Assembly (NCBI GenBank): GCA_964463355.1
Contig: CAYXBP010000012.1
Location: 1-51,113, forward strand
Source: Firm-04 sp964463355
Lineage (GTDB): Bacteria; Bacillota; Clostridia; Oscillospirales; Ruminococcaceae
Direction of reading: 5' to 3'
DNA: 51,113 bases
Made by a program: the position numbers and the translations under genes. Each line of letters starts with the position of its first letter. The first letter of the stretch is position 1. The notes below the pieces were generated by a model. It was not told the origin of the DNA, searched no databases, and was given only the letters and a program-made list of their open reading frames with translations. Positions 24,528 to 33,517 of this stretch are shown here, in pieces.

Positions 24528-26162
24528 ATGCCCATTACTGAAATTTTAGAGCGCAATGCTGCGCTTTACGGAAACGATATCGCATTGGTGGAGTTGAACC
24601 CTGCCATAGTGGAGCCACGTCGCGTCACATGGAAAGAATACGAACTCATTGAGCCGCGCCGCCCCAATGTTTATCGTCGCGAGATCACATGGAAGGTCTT
24701 TAACGAAAAAGCAAACCGTTTTGCCCATTTTCTTCTCTCCAGAGGCGTGAAAAAGGGCGATAAGGTCGGCGTTTTGCTGATGAACTGTCTGGAATGGCTG
24801 CCCATCTACTTTGGTATTTTGAAAATCGGTGCCCTTGCCGTACCGCTGAATTTCCGCTATGCCGCACAGGAAATCGAGTATTGTGTGGATTTGGCAGAGG
24901 TGAGCGTCTTGGTGTTTGGCCCGGAATTTATAGGTAGAGTGGAAAGCATCGCCGACCACCTTGGCGCAGAGCGCATACTATTATATGTTGGTCAGAATTG
25001 TCCTGATTTTGCTGAAAGCTACGATGCCCTGACCGCAAACTTTCCCAGCAGCTCGCCCTCGGTGTTTCTCACCGATGCTGACGATGCGGCGATTTACTTT
25101 TCCTCTGGTACAACAGGCTTCCCCAAGGCGATTTTGCACAATCATCAGAGCCTTTGCCATGCCTGTGCCGTGGAACAGGCGCATCACGGGCAGACCCGCG
25201 ATGATGTGTTCCTTTGCATTCCGCCTTTGTATCATACGGGTGCAAAGATGCATTGGTTTGGCAGCTTTTTGGTTGGCGGAAAGGCAGTGCTGCTCAACGG
25301 TGTAAAGCCAGAGGTGATCCTGGACGCGGTATCTACTGAGAAATGCTCTATTGTGTGGCTGCTGGTGCCGTGGGCGCAGGATATTCTTGATGCGATTGAC
25401 AGCGGTAAGGTGAATCTGGCAGATTACGATCTTTCCCATTGGCGTTTGATGCACATTGGTGCGCAGCCTGTGCCACCTAGCCTGATCACCCGTTGGAAGC
25501 AACATTTCCCGAATCATCAGTATGATACCAACTATGGTCTGAGTGAATCAATCGGCCCTGGTGCGCTGCATCTTGGCGTGGAGAATATTCACAAAGTGGG
25601 AGCCATTGGTAAGGCGGGCTATGGCTGGGAAATCAAGATCGTGGACGAAAACGGCGAAATTGAACCCCGCGGCGAGGTCGGTGAGCTTTGCTTGAAAGGC
25701 CCAGGCGTGATGACTTGCTATTATCGTGATCCAGAGGCAACCGCCCAGGTGCTGAAAGATGGCTGGCTGCGTACTGGCGATATGGCAATGGAGGACGAGG
25801 ACGGCTTTGTATTTTTGGTTGACCGCAAAAAAGATGTCATTATTAGCGGCGGCGAGAATCTTTACCCCGTCCAGATTGAGGATTTTATCCGCAAGCACCC
25901 TGCCGTTAAGGATGTGGCGGTGATTGGTCTGGCAGATAAGCGTTTGGGCGAAATTGCGGCGGCGATTATCTCTGTAAAGGACGGCTGTACCGTAACGGAG
26001 GACGAAATGCGGCATTTCTGCGAGGGGATGCCTCGTTATAAACGCCCGCGCCGTTATATCTTTGCTGATGTGCCCAGAAATGCGACTGGCAAAATCGAAA
26101 AACCCAAGCTGCGCAAAATGTATGGCGCAGAAAGCCTTGTTGCAGATCAGAACAACGGCTGA
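24528..26162 (+). CDS. AMP-forming acyl-CoA synthetase/ligase
   Basis: The 544-residue member of the ANL superfamily would activate a carboxylic acid with ATP to an acyl-adenylate and then to acyl-CoA. Motifs: the P-loop YFSSGTTGFPKAI (near residue 190), YGLSE for adenine and substrate binding, LRTGD, the hinge region DRKKDVIISGGENLYP, and a C-terminal lysine in GKIEKPKLRK. Length and motifs fit medium/long-chain fatty acyl-CoA ligases; the exact substrate cannot be told. It is monocistronic with its own promoter and terminator. GAAAGGAAG precedes the ATG. Confidence 0.88.
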   Translation: MPITEILERNAALYGNDIALVELNPAIVEPRRVTWKEYELIEPRRPNVYRREITWKVFNEKANRFAHFLLSRGVKKGDKVGVLLMNCLEWLPIYFGILKIGALAVPLNFRYAAQEIEYCVDLAEVSVLVFGPEFIGRVESIADHLGAERILLYVGQNCPDFAESYDALTANFPSSSPSVFLTDADDAAIYFSSGTTGFPKAILHNHQSLCHACAVEQAHHGQTRDDVFLCIPPLYHTGAKMHWFGSFLVGGKAVLLNGVKPEVILDAVSTEKCSIVWLLVPWAQDILDAIDSGKVNLADYDLSHWRLMHIGAQPVPPSLITRWKQHFPNHQYDTNYGLSESIGPGALHLGVENIHKVGAIGKAGYGWEIKIVDENGEIEPRGEVGELCLKGPGVMTCYYRDPEATAQVLKDGWLRTGDMAMEDEDGFVFLVDRKKDVIISGGENLYPVQIEDFIRKHPAVKDVAVIGLADKRLGEIAAAIISVKDGCTVTEDEMRHFCEGMPRYKRPRRYIFADVPRNATGKIEKPKLRKMYGAESLVADQNNG

Positions 26163-26257
26163 GTGTGTGTGGTTGTGAATACAAACAAAAAATTTAGAAA
26201 AAGTAACCTAATCGCTGGATTGCTGGAAAATGCAGAACAGAGGACGAGGACGCTATC

Positions 26258-26285
26258 AAGGGCATCTCTTACGAGATGCCCTTTT
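26258..26285 (+). terminator. intrinsic terminator after the acyl-CoA synthetase gene
   Basis: A perfect 11-bp stem (AAGGGCATCTC with GAGATGCCCTT, loop TTAC) followed by TTTT. Confidence 0.85.
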
Positions 26286-26337
26286 GCATATCATCATGCT
26301 GATGTTCAGTATTTTCAAAAGAAATGTTTCATTTTCG

Positions 26338-26366
26338 TTGACATTTTCGTACAGATGTGATAAAAT
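26338..26366 (+). promoter_or_regulatory. promoter of the ABC transporter operon
   Basis: TTGACA, 17 bases, TAAAAT, about 70 bases before the ATPase gene. Confidence 0.65.
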
Positions 26367-26438
26367 GAAATTGGTGTACTTGCTTTTGCCAGAAACCAAC
26401 AGGAAAATTGAGAAAAATGAAGGAATGGAATCAACATT

Positions 26439-27140
26439 ATGGCGTTTGTTACTCTGGAGGACGTATGCAAACAGTACCGCATGGAAGAGGTTACGGTGAC
26501 CGCATCCGACCATGTGAGCTTTGAGATCGAGCAGGGCGAATTTGTGGTGATTGTTGGACCTTCGGGTGCAGGCAAAACGACAATACTCAATCTGCTGGGA
26601 GGGATGGATACTTGCGACAGCGGCGAGATTACCGTGGACGGACAGCGTATTGATGGTCTGAATGCCCGCGCATTGACCGAATATCGTCGCACAGATATTG
26701 GATTTGTGTTTCAGTTTTACAATCTGGTACAGAATTTGACTGCGTTGGAGAACATAGAACTTGCCGCATCACTGTGCAAAAATGCAGCAGACCCCATGAT
26801 GATGCTGGAAAAAGTCGGTCTGCGTGATCGTGCGGATCATTTTCCTGCACAGCTTTCGGGTGGTGAGCAGCAGCGTGTTTCCATTGCGAGAGCATTGGTG
26901 AAAAATCCGAAGCTGTTGCTTTGCGATGAGCCAACGGGCGCGCTGGATTTCCATACTGGTAAGGCGGTGCTGCAACAGCTGCACGATAGTTGTCGAAATG
27001 ACGGTATGACCGTTGTTGTGATCACACACAACAGCGCGTTGGTGCCCATGGCAGACCGCGTCATTGAAATTCGTAACAGTACGGTTGCTGATATGCGGAT
27101 ACAAGCACAACCGGTTTCTGTTGCGGAGATTTGCTGGTAA
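26439..27140 (+). CDS. ABC transporter ATP-binding protein (MacB/LolD type)
   Basis: The 233-residue ATPase has Walker A GPSGAGKTT (40-48), signature LSGGEQQRVSIARAL, Walker B LLLCDEPTGALD, and a His switch in VVITHN. The YRRTDIGFVFQFYNLVQNLTALENIELA segment is typical of the MacB/LolD/FtsE-like group, which work with FtsX-type permeases and often do mechanotransmission or export rather than classical import. The permease gene follows after six bases. The ribosome site is weak (GAAGGA, long spacing). Confidence 0.9.
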   Translation: MAFVTLEDVCKQYRMEEVTVTASDHVSFEIEQGEFVVIVGPSGAGKTTILNLLGGMDTCDSGEITVDGQRIDGLNARALTEYRRTDIGFVFQFYNLVQNLTALENIELAASLCKNAADPMMMLEKVGLRDRADHFPAQLSGGEQQRVSIARALVKNPKLLLCDEPTGALDFHTGKAVLQQLHDSCRNDGMTVVVITHNSALVPMADRVIEIRNSTVADMRIQAQPVSVAEICW

Positions 27141-27146
27141 CTGCCT

Positions 27147-30100
27147 ATGCAATCGAAAATTATAGTAGATACCCTGCGGAAAATCACAAGGGCAAAGGGA
27201 AGATTTCTTGCACTGTTTGGCATTATTGCATTGAGCAGCGGTTTTTTTGCAGGGCTGAAGGCTACAGGCTCTGATATGAAGCGTTCTGCGGAAGCATACT
27301 ACCGCGAAACCAATTTGATGGATTTGCATTTGCTCTCCGATATTGGGTTTCATGAGGGTACTGTCGCACTGCTTGCGGCAATCGATGGCGTTGCACAGGT
27401 ACAGGGAAACTGTTCCGAAACAGCGTTTTTGTATGCGCAAAATGATGCGGATAGTATCGTAAAACTGTTTGGTATGGATTTTGATGCCGTGCAGCAGCGA
27501 ACTGTTATCAACCTTCCAGAATTGACGGAGGGTGAATACCCGCAAGCCTCCAATGAGTGTCTCATAGAAACAAATACGCCTGCGTGCTATCAGGTGGGGG
27601 ATACCCTGCGTGTTACCGTTGCTGATACTGAAACCACTACGCTGAAAGAAACTACATTTACTATCACGGGTAAGGCAGACTGGTCAATGTTTGTGGATTT
27701 TAACCGCGGTACCACTTCCATTGGCGATGGCGGTATTGATAGCTTTCTGTTAGTGCCCATGGCTGCTTTTTCGCAGGACTTTTACACAGATATATACATC
27801 ACGCTGGAAGAAACACAAGGTATGGACAGCTATTCTGATGCCTATGATGCTGTTGTGGAACACTACGCTGAGCAGATCAAATCGAATGTGCCTGCCCTTG
27901 CTGCGCCGCGCATCGAGCAGGTGCGCAAAGAGATGGAAAATCTGCTTGCAGACAGCCGCATGGAGCTGGATGACGCATGGAAAGAGCTGGAACATAATCG
28001 AAAACAGTTTTTGCAGGAAATCACTGATGGGGAGCAAGCCCTTTCGGATGCGCTGACAGAGATCCACAACGGTATGATCCAGTGGCAGGCAGGGTCTGCG
28101 GATTATGAAGCTGGACAGCTTGCTTATCAAGAGGCGGAAATTTCGCTTGCTAAGCAGGATGCAGAACTGAAAACGCAGGAGGAAGCCGTTGCTGCTTCGC
28201 TGCAAACACTTACGAAGGAACGTGCTTTTCTTTCCCGTGTGCAGAGCATTGTTACCGGATATCGTGAAGTGGCGTTGATTGCGCCCTTTTCAAAGGATAT
28301 TCAGGAAATGATCGACCGTGCTGCGTCGTATGACAGTGAGGTGTATTCGCTTTCTGAAAGCTTGACGGCATATTTTCAAGCGGCTGCTGGTTCATTGGAT
28401 AAGGCGCGTTTGGAATCGACAATCGAGTATTATATCGGCAATTGTCAAGCAGATCTGACAAACAAAACAGCAGAAGCGGAACGGAATCAACAATATCTTG
28501 CGGCTGCACGCGCTGAAATGACGGCGGCTTATCAGCAACTGGCAGAGGAAAGAATAAGGCTTGATGATGCGAAATCGGCATTGGACAGTGCCAAGCAGGA
28601 ACTTGACGATGCACAGGTTGCATATGATGACGGCAAAGCAGAGCTTGCCACGCAAAAAGTTGAGGGTGAGCAGAAGCTTGCCGATGCTGAGCAGAAACTC
28701 AAGAACAGTGAAGGGGATTATGACAAAGCCAAAGCCGAGTTTCAGACATTGGGCGAAAATATAAAATGGTATGTGTTCGGCAGAGCAGAAAACCCCGGTT
28801 GGAGCAGCTACGCATTGGATACTGAGCGTGTAGATGCCATTGCAGCTGTATTTCCTGTTTTTTTCATTCTGGTGGCGGCACTGGTGTGCCTGACCACTAT
28901 GACCCGTATGGTCGAGGAGCAGCGCACGGAAATTGGCACATATCGCGCATTGGGTTATGGCACTGCCACAATATCGTTGCAATATCTGCTGTATGCTGCC
29001 ATAGCCTGCGTTACAGGCGTGGCATTTGGTACGGTGATTGGGTATCAGGTGTTTCCGCGGGTGATTTTTCTTTGCTACCAGTTGATGTACCGTTTTCCGT
29101 ATATCCACTGCCCGTATCGTTGGGATTATGCCGTAGGCTGTCTGGTGGTTGCACTGCTCTGCACAGGCATTACGGCGATGATCGCTTGCTATGCAGCATT
29201 GCGCGAAGCACCATCACGACTGATGCGCCCTAAGCCACCGAAAAAAGGAAAGCGGGTGTTCGTTGAGCGTTGGAAGTGGTTCAGCGGCAAGCTGTCGTTT
29301 GAGTATAAGGTGACGCTGCGGAATTTCTTTCGCTATCGCAGTCGTGTGCTGATGACCGTCATTGGCATCAGTGGCTGCACGGCTTTGCTGTTGACTGGTT
29401 TTGGACTTTATCATGCGGTGGCGGCAATTGTTGATCTGCAATTCGAGGAAGTATTCCGTTACGATGCGTTGGTCGCTGTTACTGATGATGCCGAGCAACG
29501 GGCAAAGCTTTCTGCGATGCTTGCAAATGATGAGTGTGTGGCGGCGTATCAGTATGGGTTGATCAAATCTGCGACGCTGTGCGGTGATCATGCAACCTAT
29601 GAGGCGAGCTTTGCAGTGCCTTCGCAGCCCGAATCTTTTAGCGAGTATGTGCTGCTGCGCGGACGGAAGAATCATACGGCTTACGCGCTTACCGACGAAG
29701 GCGTAATCATCAACGAAAAACTGGCAAAGTTGCTGTCGATTTCGGTGGGCGATACATTGCAGCCTGAGGGAGCGGCAGTTGCTGTGACGGTATCTGCCAT
29801 TACCGAAAACTACGCAGGTAACTATATCTATTGCACACCTGCGGTTTACAAATCTATGTTTGGTACATATGAATCGAATATCATTTACGTGAACGAAGCG
29901 GAGGGCACGGACGAAGCTGCACTCACCAAACGCATTCTGGCAGAGGATGCCGCGCGAACTGTGAATCTCTCTTCTGCTGGCGGAGATTCTTTTCGAGAAC
30001 TTGTTAGTACCCTTAGCTATATTGTCATTCTGGTGGTGATTTGTTCAGGATTGCTGGCACTGGTTGTGCTGTATCATTTATCCAATATCAACATTACTGA

Positions 30101-30413
30101 GCGTATGCGCGAGCTTGCCACGCTGAAGGTGTTGGGCTTTTATCGCAATGAGGTCGCATCCTATGTGGCGAGAGAAAACCTGCTTTCGACTGTTTTGGGC
30201 ACTGGCTTCGGCTTGATTTTGGGCGTTTTCCTGTGCCGGTTTGTGGTGCAGACCGCCGAAGTCGATGTAGTGATGTTTTGCCCTGATATTCCCATATATT
30301 GCTTTGTGATTGCCGCTGCGTTGACACTGCTGTTTGCACTGTTGGTCAATGTACTGTTGCGTCCTAAGCTTGCCGCAATTGATATGGCAGCCTCGATGAA
30401 AGCCGTTGAGTAA
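27147..30413 (+). CDS. FtsX-type ABC permease with long extracytoplasmic coiled coil
   Basis: The 1088-residue membrane protein has an N-terminal helix (about 20-42) and a large extracellular part. Roughly residues 255-555 of this part are rich in Ala, Glu, Lys and Gln heptads (coiled coil, e.g. AEQKLKNSEGDYDKAKAE). Two FtsX domains follow, one at about 565-690 and one at about 965-1080, each with several transmembrane helices, plus another membrane segment near 735-755. Such permeases in Firmicutes are linked to peptide-antibiotic resistance, lipoprotein or wall-hydrolase control. The substrate is unknown. No ribosome site is evident before the ATG, so translation is probably coupled to the ATPase gene. 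Confidence 0.85.
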   Translation: MQSKIIVDTLRKITRAKGRFLALFGIIALSSGFFAGLKATGSDMKRSAEAYYRETNLMDLHLLSDIGFHEGTVALLAAIDGVAQVQGNCSETAFLYAQNDADSIVKLFGMDFDAVQQRTVINLPELTEGEYPQASNECLIETNTPACYQVGDTLRVTVADTETTTLKETTFTITGKADWSMFVDFNRGTTSIGDGGIDSFLLVPMAAFSQDFYTDIYITLEETQGMDSYSDAYDAVVEHYAEQIKSNVPALAAPRIEQVRKEMENLLADSRMELDDAWKELEHNRKQFLQEITDGEQALSDALTEIHNGMIQWQAGSADYEAGQLAYQEAEISLAKQDAELKTQEEAVAASLQTLTKERAFLSRVQSIVTGYREVALIAPFSKDIQEMIDRAASYDSEVYSLSESLTAYFQAAAGSLDKARLESTIEYYIGNCQADLTNKTAEAERNQQYLAAARAEMTAAYQQLAEERIRLDDAKSALDSAKQELDDAQVAYDDGKAELATQKVEGEQKLADAEQKLKNSEGDYDKAKAEFQTLGENIKWYVFGRAENPGWSSYALDTERVDAIAAVFPVFFILVAALVCLTTMTRMVEEQRTEIGTYRALGYGTATISLQYLLYAAIACVTGVAFGTVIGYQVFPRVIFLCYQLMYRFPYIHCPYRWDYAVGCLVVALLCTGITAMIACYAALREAPSRLMRPKPPKKGKRVFVERWKWFSGKLSFEYKVTLRNFFRYRSRVLMTVIGISGCTALLLTGFGLYHAVAAIVDLQFEEVFRYDALVAVTDDAEQRAKLSAMLANDECVAAYQYGLIKSATLCGDHATYEASFAVPSQPESFSEYVLLRGRKNHTAYALTDEGVIINEKLAKLLSISVGDTLQPEGAAVAVTVSAITENYAGNYIYCTPAVYKSMFGTYESNIIYVNEAEGTDEAALTKRILAEDAARTVNLSSAGGDSFRELVSTLSYIVILVVICSGLLALVVLYHLSNINITERMRELATLKVLGFYRNEVASYVARENLLSTVLGTGFGLILGVFLCRFVVQTAEVDVVMFCPDIPIYCFVIAAALTLLFALLVNVLLRPKLAAIDMAASMKAVE

Positions 30414-30524
30414 TGCGTGCTGATCGCTTCCTCCACGCGTGAGATGCGCGTAGCAAATTCAAGCTCATATTGAAACTTTTACGGCGGATGTTGTAACATT
30501 ATATGATAAAGGAGCGACCCTCTC

Positions 30525-31886
30525 ATGACAAAGCGAAAATGGAAACAAGCACTGGCTGCTTTGACAGCAGCATTTACCGCATGGTGTAGTATTGCCTTTG
30601 CGGCTGACCAATTACCAGATGATGTTCTCTTGCACAGTAGCGTAAATTTGCGTGCTTCGGCAACGTGGTATCTGGCGGGAGATGTGGATAGAAACGGCAG
30701 GCTCGAAACAGCCGATGCTGTTTTGATTCTGCGGGAATATGTGCATCAGATGAGCAAGCCTACAGACAGCTTGCTGACGGATGCGCAACGTACACTTGCA
30801 GATGTGAATCACAGTAGTAGTATTGATACATTTGATGCCATCAAGGTACTGCAATACTATGCTACGACACTGCTTGGTCAAACACCTTCTAATTGGGAAA
30901 ATTTCTGGATAGAGGATCCAGTCATTACCACCCCCTCCACATCCACTGTAACTTCGACTTCAACAACTACAACGACCACATCCACCACCACGACTACATC
31001 CACCACAACGACTACATCCACCACAACGACTTCATCCACCACAACGACTTCAACAACTACAACGACTACAACAACTACAACGACCACATCCACCACCACG
31101 ACTACAACTACCACTACGACAACCACCAGTACGACTCCAACGGCGACGATTGGGCAGACGGCGGTGCAGATTGGCGGCAGAACATTCATCATTGGTCAAT
31201 CAGTGCAGGATATGATCGCAACATTTGGTACGGTAACTGAAACCATTCAGGTGCCTATGTCTGGTTACAATGCCACCTTCTATGTGTTTGCATCCAATCC
31301 CGCTGAAACGGTCATCGCTGTGACCGACGGCAATCAGGCAGTGGGATATTATGCCATTGGCAATTCCTATCAAACGGCTGATGGCATCTCTGGTTACGCT
31401 TACAGCGACAATATCGGCACCAATAACACCTATGCGGCACTGCTGATGTCCGAAAACTACAGCATCGCGTTTAATAAAATGCAGAACCGCAGCGAGTTAA
31501 GCGGTATGGCAAAGATCAGCCTCTATATCACCAACGCATTGCGTGCCATGAACGGTGTAGGTACTCTGCAATGGAGCGCGACAACCGCTAGTGTCGCTTA
31601 TGCCCACAGCAATGAGATGGCAACATTGCAGTATTTCGATCACAACAGCCCTACGCATGGTTCCGTCGGCGATCGTATGAATGCAGCGGGCATCGACTTC
31701 TTCGGCTGCGGCGAGAATATCGCGGCAGGGTATAAGAATGTTTTCAATTTGTTGGATGGCTGGTACAATTCTACCCAGCACCGTAAAAACATTCTCCACG
31801 CATCCTTTCAGTATATGGGCGCAGGGTTTGCTTATGTGGACGGCGGTACGATGGGTGTGTACAGCACACAGGATTTCTACTACTGA
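30525..31886 (+). CDS. secreted dockerin and CAP/SCP-domain protein
   Basis: The 453-residue protein has a signal peptide ending at SIAFA-AD. A type I-like dockerin follows with two calcium-loop repeats (GDVDRNGRLETADAVLI and ADVNHSSSIDTFDAIKVL, about 52-115), then a long Thr/Ser linker (about 138-208). After that come a domain resembling the CAP-associated N-terminal domain (about 209-305) and a C-terminal CAP/SCP domain with AYAHSNEMATLQYFDHNSP, GENIAAGY and QHRKNILHASF. The dockerin suggests docking to a cohesin scaffold such as a cellulosome; bacterial CAP proteins (YkwD-like) have unclear function. AAAGGAG lies before the ATG; a possible TTGAAA-17-TAACAT promoter is just upstream. Confidence 0.88.
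   Translation: MTKRKWKQALAALTAAFTAWCSIAFAADQLPDDVLLHSSVNLRASATWYLAGDVDRNGRLETADAVLILREYVHQMSKPTDSLLTDAQRTLADVNHSSSIDTFDAIKVLQYYATTLLGQTPSNWENFWIEDPVITTPSTSTVTSTSTTTTTTSTTTTTSTTTTTSTTTTSSTTTTSTTTTTTTTTTTTSTTTTTTTTTTTTSTTPTATIGQTAVQIGGRTFIIGQSVQDMIATFGTVTETIQVPMSGYNATFYVFASNPAETVIAVTDGNQAVGYYAIGNSYQTADGISGYAYSDNIGTNNTYAALLMSENYSIAFNKMQNRSELSGMAKISLYITNALRAMNGVGTLQWSATTASVAYAHSNEMATLQYFDHNSPTHGSVGDRMNAAGIDFFGCGENIAAGYKNVFNLLDGWYNSTQHRKNILHASFQYMGAGFAYVDGGTMGVYSTQDFYY
30955..31140 (+). repeat. low-complexity Thr-codon repeat (linker)
   Basis: About 185 bases of near-repeating ACN triplets (ACA/ACC/ACG/ACT mixed with TCC/TCA) encode the Thr/Ser linker of the dockerin/CAP protein. Longer units are internally duplicated. 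Similar but shorter tracts encode the linker of the C39-like peptidase (near 690-820) and the PrkC tail (near 3060-3150). Confidence 0.85.
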
Positions 31887-31909
31887 ATCAGGCGGATTCT
31901 GCACAAAAT

Positions 31910-31939
31910 GAATATTATGCAGAATATTATGAATATTAT
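31910..31939 (+). repeat. three direct repeats of GAATATTAT upstream of argG
   Basis: GAATATTAT occurs at 31910-31918, 31922-31930 and 31931-31939. They contain TGAAT-like half sites of ARG boxes and precede the better box at 31958, so they may be extra ArgR contacts. Confidence 0.45.
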
Positions 31940-31957
31940 ACACTGATTTCGAGAAAA

Positions 31958-31975
31958 TCTGCATAAATATTCAAA
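31958..31975 (+). promoter_or_regulatory. ARG box (ArgR/AhrC operator)
   Basis: The 18 bases match the ARG box pattern TNTGAATWWWWATTCANW with one mismatch (C for A in the left half). It lies just upstream of the -35 box of the argG promoter, suiting arginine-dependent repression of the cluster. No ArgR gene is in the window. Confidence 0.65.
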
Positions 31976-31981
31976 AAGTCC

Positions 31982-32009
31982 TTGACAAATCGAAATTGTG
32001 GTGTATAAT
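31982..32009 (+). promoter_or_regulatory. promoter of the arginine cluster
   Basis: A perfect TTGACA, 16 bases, and a perfect TATAAT, with the ARG box directly before it. Confidence 0.75.
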
Positions 32010-32018
32010 AGGAATATG

Positions 32019-32052
32019 AAACGGCGCTCTCCGTTTTCGAGGGCGCGTTTTG
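32019..32052 (+). promoter_or_regulatory. possible attenuator in the argG leader
   Basis: Two mutually exclusive stems can form: AAACGG/CCGTTT (32019-32036) and GCGCTCTC/GAGGGCGC (32024-32046), the latter followed by GTTTTG. The T-run is short, so termination is uncertain. Confidence 0.35.
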
Positions 32053-32124
32053 TATCATTCTACCGTTTTCCTCATGGCGATTGCTGTGCGGATCATTTTA
32101 CATACAGAAAGGATTTTGAACATT

Positions 32125-33357
32125 ATGGCTGAACAGAAAATGCCCAAGAAGATCGTGTTGGCTTACTCCGGTGGTCTTGATACTTCTATTATCATTCCGT
32201 GGTTGAAGGAAACCTATCCTGGTTGCGAAGTCATTGCGGTTTCTGGTGATGTGGGTCAGGGTACTGAGCTGGACGGTCTGGAGGAGAAGGCGATTAAAAC
32301 TGGTGCTTCCAAGTTGTACATTGAGGATCTGACTGACGAGTTTATTGACGATTATGTGTTCCCTACCGTGAAGGCAGGTGCCGTTTACGAGGGCAAGTAT
32401 CTGCTGGGCACTTCCTTTGCACGTCCTATCATTGCAAAGAGAATTGCTGAAATCGCCATGAAAGAGGGCGCGGATGCCATTTGCCATGGCTGCACTGGTA
32501 AGGGCAATGATCAGGTGCGTTTTGAATTGACCATCAAGGCGTTCTGCCCCGATATGCAGATCATTGCACCGTGGAGAGTTTGGGATATCAAATCTCGTGA
32601 TGAGGAAATTGATTACGCAGAGGCACACCAGATTCCACTGAAGATCTCTCGCGAAACAAACTACTCCAAGGATAAGAACCTGTGGCATATCTCCCACGAG
32701 GGTCTGGATCTTGAGGATCCTGCAAATGAGCCGCAGTACAACAAGGAGGGCTTTTTGGAGCTGGGCGTATCCCCTGAGCAGGCTCCTGATGTGCCTACCT
32801 ACGTGACCATTGAATTTGAAAAGGGCGTTGCGGTTGCCGTTGATGGCGTGAAGATGAAGGGCAGCGATATTGTCCGTAAGCTCAATGCACTGGGCGGCGC
32901 AAATGGCATCGGCTTGGCTGATATTGTAGAGAACCGTCTGGTTGGCATGAAGAGCCGCGGCGTGTATGAAACTCCTGGCGGTACCATTTTGTACTACGCA
33001 CATGATGCGCTGGAAACCATTTGTCTGGATAAGGCGACTGCAAGAGTGAAGCAACAGCTTGCAATCCAATATGCAGACCTGGTGTACAATGGTCAGTGGT
33101 TTACTCCTCTGCGTGAAGCTTTGGACGCCTTTGTAGATAAAACACAGGAAACCGTCAACGGCACCGTGAAGCTGAAGTTGTACAAGGGCAACATTATCAC
33201 CGCAGGGCTGACTTCTCCTGATACTCTTTATGACGAGGAAGTCGCTACCTTTGATGAGGACGATGTGTACAATCAGGCAGATAGCGCAGGCTTTATCAAT
33301 CTGTTTGGTCTGCCCATCAAGGTCAAGGCGAAGCTTCAGCAGAAGAGACAGAAGTAA
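32125..33357 (+). CDS. argG: argininosuccinate synthase
   Basis: The 410-residue enzyme joins citrulline and aspartate with ATP to give argininosuccinate. It starts MAEQKMPKKIVLAYSGGLDTS, where AYSGGLDTS is the ATP pyrophosphatase loop. GCTGKGNDQVRFE and the substrate-binding region GGANGIGLADIVENR are also typical. The longer frame adds 25 residues upstream without a ribosome site. Here the ATG at 32125 follows AAAGGA. First gene of the arginine cluster. Confidence 0.96.
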   Translation: MAEQKMPKKIVLAYSGGLDTSIIIPWLKETYPGCEVIAVSGDVGQGTELDGLEEKAIKTGASKLYIEDLTDEFIDDYVFPTVKAGAVYEGKYLLGTSFARPIIAKRIAEIAMKEGADAICHGCTGKGNDQVRFELTIKAFCPDMQIIAPWRVWDIKSRDEEIDYAEAHQIPLKISRETNYSKDKNLWHISHEGLDLEDPANEPQYNKEGFLELGVSPEQAPDVPTYVTIEFEKGVAVAVDGVKMKGSDIVRKLNALGGANGIGLADIVENRLVGMKSRGVYETPGGTILYYAHDALETICLDKATARVKQQLAIQYADLVYNGQWFTPLREALDAFVDKTQETVNGTVKLKLYKGNIITAGLTSPDTLYDEEVATFDEDDVYNQADSAGFINLFGLPIKVKAKLQQKRQK

Positions 33358-33517
33358 TTTTCACACATGGCAGCAGGGGATGGCGTATTGCGCTATCCCT
33401 GCCCTGCTTTATTCGCAGGCTTGCTGCATTGATCGTTTGCATGGCAAACGACCACTGGAACAAACCAATTCTCTCAGACGATCCCATACTCGAAGTACGA
33501 AAGGCAGGTCATTGATT

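Noticed and set aside
30955..31140. CRISPR-like repetitive tract
   Set aside because: There are no constant repeats separated by unique spacers; the triplet periodicity encodes a Thr linker.
30878..31192. poly-valine frame on the minus strand
   Set aside because: It is the complement of the Thr-codon repeat in the dockerin/CAP gene.
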